Assembly: GCA_050014395.1 (NCBI GenBank)
Contig: JBEKDK010000059.1
Location: 1-18,556, forward strand
Reading direction: 5' to 3'
DNA from: DASPOJ01 sp050014395
GTDB taxonomy: Bacteria > Acidobacteriota > Terriglobia > Acidiferrales > UBA7541
Length of the DNA: 18,556 nucleotides
Below, piece by piece: positions 13,748 through 18,556 of the stretch; the stretch's first letter is position 1, and each line of letters opens with the position of its first letter. Made by a program: the position numbers and the translations under genes. Under the pieces are notes generated by a model, which was given only the letters and a program-made list of their open reading frames with translations, was not told the origin of the DNA and ran no database searches.

Positions 13748-16700
13748 TCACTGTGATTTCGCCGGATAATCGAACTTGAAGCTAGGGCTTGCGGGGCCAG
13801 CCACACCGCGCGTGTTGTACTCAAGCAAATATTTCAGGTGCGCATCATCCTGGGGATAAGAAATTCCATTTGCGTATGGGTAGGGAACCAGCGTGTGGAA
13901 CGGAAGCGGCGCGACCGTGTCTCCGTGCGCGGCGTAGAAATCCATGTCTTTGGCGAAGCCATCGGCGTAGAAGAAATAATCTCGCGTCCATCCGGCGGGC
14001 AGAGCGGGCAAGAGCGCAGCGTCAAAATCTACTGCCACTTCGTCGCCGGAGCCGAAGATCGCATACTCGTCGTCGCTCGCTCGCACAAGATCGGTGACGT
14101 CGCCGTACCGCGTGTAGTTGCCGGTTTGCCGGGTGTACGGGCCGCTCGGGCTGACGTCTTCGTAGATGTAGGAGATGTTGTTCCGTGGTTCGCCTTCGAC
14201 GACGCGCGGATAGCCGCGAAAACTCAGATTCGCGGCGGACAAGGGAGCTTCACTTACGCGGTACGCCAAATCTGGCGCCGAGTTATCAATGCGAATTCGA
14301 TCCCAGTAGATTCTCAGGTTTGTTGTGATCCGAATTTTGCGCGTGCCCGCAGGAAGCTTGCCGGTCAAATCCGCGACCATGGTGCGCGCAAGGCCCGCGG
14401 GAAATCCCATGTCGTCAACGACGCGAACCCAATTGCCGGATGAATTCTGCGCCTCCACGTAAGGCGCGACGGGTTGAATTCCCGCTTGCCACGCCGCGTA
14501 CATGGAATTTGCCGAAAAATAATCCGTAAATCCATCCATCAGAAGCTGAAGCGGACGCGAGGCGTCCCACGAACCGAGATCGAGCGTGAGCGAGTGCATT
14601 CCCGTGAAGCCTTGATACGGGGCGTTCGGCAGATCCGTTACGTACTTTCCATCGCGTTTGAGAAGAAGCGGCAGAACATCGTGCCCCTGATCGTCCCACG
14701 CACCGACCGGAGTGTGCGCGCCGTGACTTGCGATGACTTTAAATTTCGGGAACGGCGGATTGCTGGCGAAATACTCGTTCGGATAAACTTCGACGTCCGC
14801 AGGATGATCGACGGCAAGAAGGCGAACGCGATCGAGATAATCCAGCTCTTCCATCGGCTCGATCATGCGAAAAAGAATGTGGCCGGCTCTTAGCTCGACT
14901 TGCGAGCCTGCGACCCTGAAGTATTCTTCCGGGTCGGGTGTGTTTCGCTGGTTCGGTCCGATCCAGTGGCCGACGATGCCCGGGCCGATCATATCGGCCA
15001 GAAATTCGAATTTCTTTCCGTTCCAGACGAAAACAATCGGGCAGGAGCTTCCGCGGCGATCGATCTCGGAAATCTCATTCCGCTTTCCAGCGGAAATGTC
15101 CAATTCGTCCTGAAGCACGCCGGTAGGCCAGAGCATCCGCACGATGTCAACTTGTTGCTCGCTGCCCAGGCCCGCGTGAATTTCGGCGGAGCCTTGGCCC
15201 AGATATCCCGATGCTCCCGGAACTTCCCATTTTTGCTGAAGGGCGCCGGAGAAAATCTCCACTCTCGTGCCGATGCCAGTGGCGTTGTCGTGCAGGCCTT
15301 TCAACGCGACTTGCAGCCAATTATTTCGCGCGCCGCCATCGTTGCGGAGCAGCACGGGCGGCAAGTTGTTCTGCGTGATGAGCAGATCAACGGCACTATC
15401 GCCGTCATAATCGAATGCAATCACGCTGCGCGGATTGTGCAGCACGATTTTGTCGAGGCCAACGTCGTGGGTGACGTCACGAAAACCAGCGGGGCCTTCA
15501 TTGCGGAGCAGCGCGATGCGGCCTTCGCCCGATTTGGTTTCGCCGACGGCGACGAGATCGATCCAGCCGTCGTTGTCATAATCGATTGCCGCCACGCCCC
15601 ACGCGCGCTGCCAACCAAGATCTGGCAATGGCACGCGCTCGAACGATTTTCCCCCAACATTCCGCCACAAGCTGAGACCAGGCGCGCCCCAGTGAGTGAA
15701 CGCTAGGTCCATCCAACCATCCTTATCGAAATCAAGCGCCACGGCTCCGGCGGTTGGCGCGGGCATATCGGAGGTCCACGGAGTCATCGCTTTGAATTTG
15801 CCTTCGCGCGGATTCAGAAGGGCGGCTGGAGATTTCTGCCAACCGGTGACGATGAAGTCGATTGCGCGATCGTTGTTGATGTCGCTTGCGATCACGCCGA
15901 CAGACGGCCCGCTGCCTTCGAGGCCCGCTTCGCTGGTCCAATCCGTGAACGTGCCATTGCCATTGTTGCGCCACAGGACATTGCCGGGAGAATGCGCGTC
16001 CGCAGGAAACGCGAATGGCTGAGAAGGGTCGGAAAGCGGCAGATTTGCGAATCGCGTGACGTACAAGTCGAGATCGCCATCGTGGTCGTAATCCACAAAG
16101 GTGATGCCGAGCAGCAGGCCTTCGGTTTTGATTCCAACTTTCTCAGTCACATCTTTGAATACGCCGTTGCCTTCGTTGTGAAAAAGCAGCAGGTGGCCGT
16201 TCCATGCCACAGCGAGGTCCGGCTTCCCGTCGTTGTCATAATCGCCCACGGCGCAGCCGGTTCCTTCTCCGTGAAGATTCAGTCCCGACGATTTCGTGAC
16301 GTCCACAAACTTGCCGCCACCAACATTGTGGTAAAGCGCCGCATCGCCACGTCCATCCGCATCGAGCACAAAAATGTCGGGTTTGCCGTCGCCGTCGTAG
16401 TCGATGACGCAAGCGCCGCTGCCGAGAAAATTGGCGAGTGTGGAATTCGGCAGCGGAGTGCCGCGTGGCGAGGCCGAAGCAATGCCGGCAAGCGAAGTGA
16501 CGTCAACAAAATGCACCGGGATCGCGGCAGGCACAGGCTCTGGCGCAGGCATCATTGAGGAGACAAGCGAATAATTTCCTTGCTCGCCGTAGGCGGAGCC
16601 AATCGGCGCGGCGAGTTTTTCGGCGTTGATGTGCTCGAAAAGTTCCAGATGCTCTTTCGCGCTTGCAACGTCGCCCGATCTCCGCTCGGCTTGCGCCAAT

Positions 16701-17290
16701 CCAAATTCCGCGGAGAGGTGCAATGGATTTCGCGCAAGCGCTTCGCAGAAAGATGCGATCGCCTTGTCGTACTGACCCTGCTGAGAGTAAAGCAGGCCAA
16801 CGAAATATCGCGAATCGGCGTCTTCGGCAACGATTTCTGTGACGCGCGTGAAATCGGCTAGGGACGCATCGGAGTCGCCCGAAGCTTTGTCCAGAAGCCC
16901 GAGATTGAACCATGCGCGTGCGTTCTGTGGATCGAGATCGACGATCGCCTTAAGGATTTGGCGCGCCTCGTCATATTTCTGCAGGTTGAAAAGGGCGATC
17001 CCGACGTTGACGCAGGGAATTGCAGTCTTCGGTCCGCGCGCGCATGCGGCTTGAAACTTCGCGAGAGCATCCTCGAATTGCTGGCGGTTCATCAGCGAAA
17101 CGCCGAAGTTATTGTCGCGCACGGCTCCCAGATCGGCGGCGGGTTGCGCCGGCTGCTGCTGCTGCGCGACCGCGGACTGGATGCTGGCCTGCCAACTTAA
17201 GAAGACAAGTGCGCTCGTAATGAGCAAAAAAGGCGCGACGATTCGCTTGAAATGAATCCGGGGTCCCCCGGGACGATCCGATTTAGACAT
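13748..17290 (-). CDS. large exported TPR-CRTAC1 protein with FG-GAP repeats, ASPIC/UnbV and a long uncharacterised C-terminal region
   Basis: ATG 17290 is 1 nt after the upstream stop; ATG 17314 is possible but would overlap 23 nt. The 1180-residue product has a basic N-terminus and a hydrophobic export or anchor segment (about 17-42), a Gln-rich stretch, then four or five TPR units (about 52-220: 'ARAWFNLGLLDKASGD', 'SRYFVGLLYSQQGQYDKAI'). FG-GAP/VCBS blades occupy about 260-650 (DYDGDGKPDIFV, DYDNDGKPDLAV, DYDHDGDLDLYV, DFDKDGWMDLAF, DYDNDGWIDLVA, DYDGDSAVDLLI). An ASPIC/UnbV domain (about 655-742: NNWLQVALKGLHDNATGIGTR, 'MLWPTGVLQDE') is followed by ~430 residues not matching a family I can name, with 'VWNGKKFEFLADMIGPG', 'DPEEYFRV', 'LDYLDRVRLLAVDHP' and 'RIYWDRIRIDN'. 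It is probably an envelope protein-interaction platform. The sugar genes follow at 15 nt. Confidence 0.9.
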   Translation of the reverse strand: MSKSDRPGGPRIHFKRIVAPFLLITSALVFLSWQASIQSAVAQQQQPAQPAADLGAVRDNNFGVSLMNRQQFEDALAKFQAACARGPKTAIPCVNVGIALFNLQKYDEARQILKAIVDLDPQNARAWFNLGLLDKASGDSDASLADFTRVTEIVAEDADSRYFVGLLYSQQGQYDKAIASFCEALARNPLHLSAEFGLAQAERRSGDVASAKEHLELFEHINAEKLAAPIGSAYGEQGNYSLVSSMMPAPEPVPAAIPVHFVDVTSLAGIASASPRGTPLPNSTLANFLGSGACVIDYDGDGKPDIFVLDADGRGDAALYHNVGGGKFVDVTKSSGLNLHGEGTGCAVGDYDNDGKPDLAVAWNGHLLLFHNEGNGVFKDVTEKVGIKTEGLLLGITFVDYDHDGDLDLYVTRFANLPLSDPSQPFAFPADAHSPGNVLWRNNGNGTFTDWTSEAGLEGSGPSVGVIASDINNDRAIDFIVTGWQKSPAALLNPREGKFKAMTPWTSDMPAPTAGAVALDFDKDGWMDLAFTHWGAPGLSLWRNVGGKSFERVPLPDLGWQRAWGVAAIDYDNDGWIDLVAVGETKSGEGRIALLRNEGPAGFRDVTHDVGLDKIVLHNPRSVIAFDYDGDSAVDLLITQNNLPPVLLRNDGGARNNWLQVALKGLHDNATGIGTRVEIFSGALQQKWEVPGASGYLGQGSAEIHAGLGSEQQVDIVRMLWPTGVLQDELDISAGKRNEISEIDRRGSSCPIVFVWNGKKFEFLADMIGPGIVGHWIGPNQRNTPDPEEYFRVAGSQVELRAGHILFRMIEPMEELDYLDRVRLLAVDHPADVEVYPNEYFASNPPFPKFKVIASHGAHTPVGAWDDQGHDVLPLLLKRDGKYVTDLPNAPYQGFTGMHSLTLDLGSWDASRPLQLLMDGFTDYFSANSMYAAWQAGIQPVAPYVEAQNSSGNWVRVVDDMGFPAGLARTMVADLTGKLPAGTRKIRITTNLRIYWDRIRIDNSAPDLAYRVSEAPLSAANLSFRGYPRVVEGEPRNNISYIYEDVSPSGPYTRQTGNYTRYGDVTDLVRASDDEYAIFGSGDEVAVDFDAALLPALPAGWTRDYFFYADGFAKDMDFYAAHGDTVAPLPFHTLVPYPYANGISYPQDDAHLKYLLEYNTRGVAGPASPSFKFDYPAKSQ

Positions 17291-17291
17291 T

Positions 17292-18556
17292 TTATTTTCT
17301 TGGTGCAAGGGCATTGTACGCTACTGCGCCCTGACCTTCTTTGACGATCACGATTTGATTCGCGGCGACCTTGGTCAGATGGTCGGTCTGGCCGCTCGGC
17401 CAATATACGTCAATCGTGTCGGCCTGCGCATGCTTAGCGAGTCCGAAGGTGAGGATGAGTTCGCTCGAAGAAAGATAGCTGGAGCCGCTGGAGAGCATCT
17501 TTGATTGAATATCGGCGCCCGCGCTGACGCGCACCACCGTGCCAATCCCATCGCGGTTCGATCGAGTTCCCACAAGTTTGATGCGCAGGCTGTTGTTCGT
17601 GCTTCCAGTATTGCGAAAAAGATGGACCGGCCCGCTGTTTGTCGCGACGAGCACATCGAGCACTCCATCGTTGTCGATATCGCCGTAGGCCGCTCCGCGC
17701 GCGACTTCGGGATTTGCAAATTCCGCACCGGCCGCGCCCGTTACGTCCTCGAATTTCCCGTTGCCGAGATTGCGGAACAGATGCGGCGGCTCCGCATAGC
17801 GCACGCGCGGTTGCACGCGTTCAATCGAGTCGTCAATATGGCCGTCGGCGACGTAGATGTCCGGCCATCCATCCAGATCGAAATCGAAAAAGAAGCAGCC
17901 GAATCCCAGCGTCAGCAAAGTGGCGTGGCCTACTTCGGATTGCGGCGCCTCGTCCACGAATAATCCGTTGCGCTCGTTGTGATATAGCGAAACCATCTGA
18001 TTGGCGAAATTCGTGATCAGCACGCTTGGATAGCCGGAGCGATCGTAATCCGCCGCGTCCACGCCCATTCCGGCGCGCGCGATTCCGTCCTCGCTATAGG
18101 CGATTCCGGCTGGGACGCCTTTCTCGGTGAACGTGCCGTTGCCATTGTTCATGTACAGCTTGTTCGGCTGCGTATCATTGCTGATCAGAATGTCCGGCCA
18201 GCCGTCTTGATTCGCGTCGAGGATCGCGACGCCGAGACTTTTCGACGTCGGATCAAGCAGGCCCGCCTTTGAAGTTGCATCCTCGAACGTGCCGTCGCCG
18301 CGATTGTGCCACAGGCGAATGGAGGTTCCCTTGTAAGCTTCCGGTGTGCAATAGGATTTCGTTTTGCCGTCAAGCGTGCAGTAAATGTCGTTGGCCGGCG
18401 ACCACTGGATGTAGTTCGCAACGACCAGGTCGAGATGGCCGTCGCGATCGTAGTCCACCCACGCGGCGCTGGTGCTGAATTCGTTCGGTCCCCAAAGCCC
18501 GGCTTGTTTGGTGACGTCCGCGAACGTGCCGTTGCCGTTGTTGCGAAAAAGATGGC
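17292..18556 (-). CDS. CRTAC1-family FG-GAP/ASPIC-UnbV protein, 5' partial
   Basis: The frame runs off the right edge of the window, so the N-terminus (presumably with a signal peptide) is missing. At least 421 residues are visible. It opens with 'HLFRNNGNGTFADVT', then FG-GAP loops DYDRDGHLDLVV, 'DANQDGWPDILI', 'DYDRSGYPSVLI', DFDLDGWPDIYV and 'DIDNDGVLDVLV'. It ends in an ASPIC/UnbV domain ('NNSLRIKLVGTRSNRDGIG', 'SSGSSYLSSSELILTFGLA', 'IDVYWPSGQ'). It is a second, different CRTAC1 protein directly upstream of the TPR-CRTAC1 gene (1 nt gap), so the two are probably co-expressed and may form a pair. No haem or TPR motifs occur in the visible part. Confidence 0.9.
   Translation of the reverse strand, partial: HLFRNNGNGTFADVTKQAGLWGPNEFSTSAAWVDYDRDGHLDLVVANYIQWSPANDIYCTLDGKTKSYCTPEAYKGTSIRLWHNRGDGTFEDATSKAGLLDPTSKSLGVAILDANQDGWPDILISNDTQPNKLYMNNGNGTFTEKGVPAGIAYSEDGIARAGMGVDAADYDRSGYPSVLITNFANQMVSLYHNERNGLFVDEAPQSEVGHATLLTLGFGCFFFDFDLDGWPDIYVADGHIDDSIERVQPRVRYAEPPHLFRNLGNGKFEDVTGAAGAEFANPEVARGAAYGDIDNDGVLDVLVATNSGPVHLFRNTGSTNNSLRIKLVGTRSNRDGIGTVVRVSAGADIQSKMLSSGSSYLSSSELILTFGLAKHAQADTIDVYWPSGQTDHLTKVAANQIVIVKEGQGAVAYNALAPRK

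Noticed and set aside
1..18556. tRNA, rRNA, CRISPR arrays, insertion sequences, phage or defence genes
   Set aside because: No structural RNA signature, spaced direct repeats, transposase motifs or terminal inverted repeats were seen; nearly all the sequence is accounted for by the listed genes.

Overview
The window most resembles a member of the Acidobacteriota. The base composition is moderately GC-rich. It carries three CRTAC1-type FG-GAP/ASPIC-UnbV proteins, a YVTN-propeller/di-heme cytochrome fusion, a secreted two-component-type propeller and an HzsA-related haem protein, a mixture frequent in soil Acidobacteriota. This assignment rests on gene content only; there is no rRNA or other phylogenetic marker here.

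Layout. (1) Positions 2-850 (+) hold the C-terminal part of a glycoside-hydrolase-like protein with a beta-galactosidase-type amidotransferase-like domain. A small hairpin with a T-rich tail follows its stop. (2) Positions 851-1034 are non-coding and rich in inverted repeats, including a perfect TGTGA-N6-TCACA (CRP/FNR-type) operator. (3) Positions 1035-10322 (+) form a tightly packed seven-gene run: DAHP synthase; an HzsA-related propeller with one haem c site; a CRTAC1 FG-GAP/UnbV protein; a YVTN propeller fused to a di-heme peroxidase/MauG-like region; a stand-alone Reg_prop propeller; a RidA-family protein; and a large periplasmic binding protein of the branched-chain amino acid type. Junctions are GTGA or ATGA overlaps or gaps of 1-2 nt, except for 45 nt before the RidA gene. 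(4) Positions 10336-18556 (-) form a convergent run, read right to left: a partial CRTAC1 protein, a giant TPR-CRTAC1 protein, a CapD/PglF-type nucleotide-sugar 4,6-dehydratase, a NeuC/LegG-type hydrolysing 2-epimerase and a DegT-type sugar aminotransferase. The two runs meet tail to tail with only 13 nt between stop codons.

How the genes may work together. On the plus strand, four consecutive genes encode exported beta-propellers, two of them with c-type haem sites (three CXXCH in all), followed by an exported binding protein. A cytosolic aromatic-pathway enzyme heads the run. This looks like an envelope redox or oxidation system of unknown substrate. On the minus strand, three sugar genes encode enzymes suited to the first steps from UDP-GlcNAc towards a 2,4-diamino-2,4,6-trideoxyhexose, as in legionaminic acid or bacillosamine synthesis. 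No acetyltransferase, NeuB-type synthase or CMP-transferase is present. They lie directly downstream of two secreted CRTAC1 proteins.

Functional statements rest on motif recognition by eye. No database search was possible.
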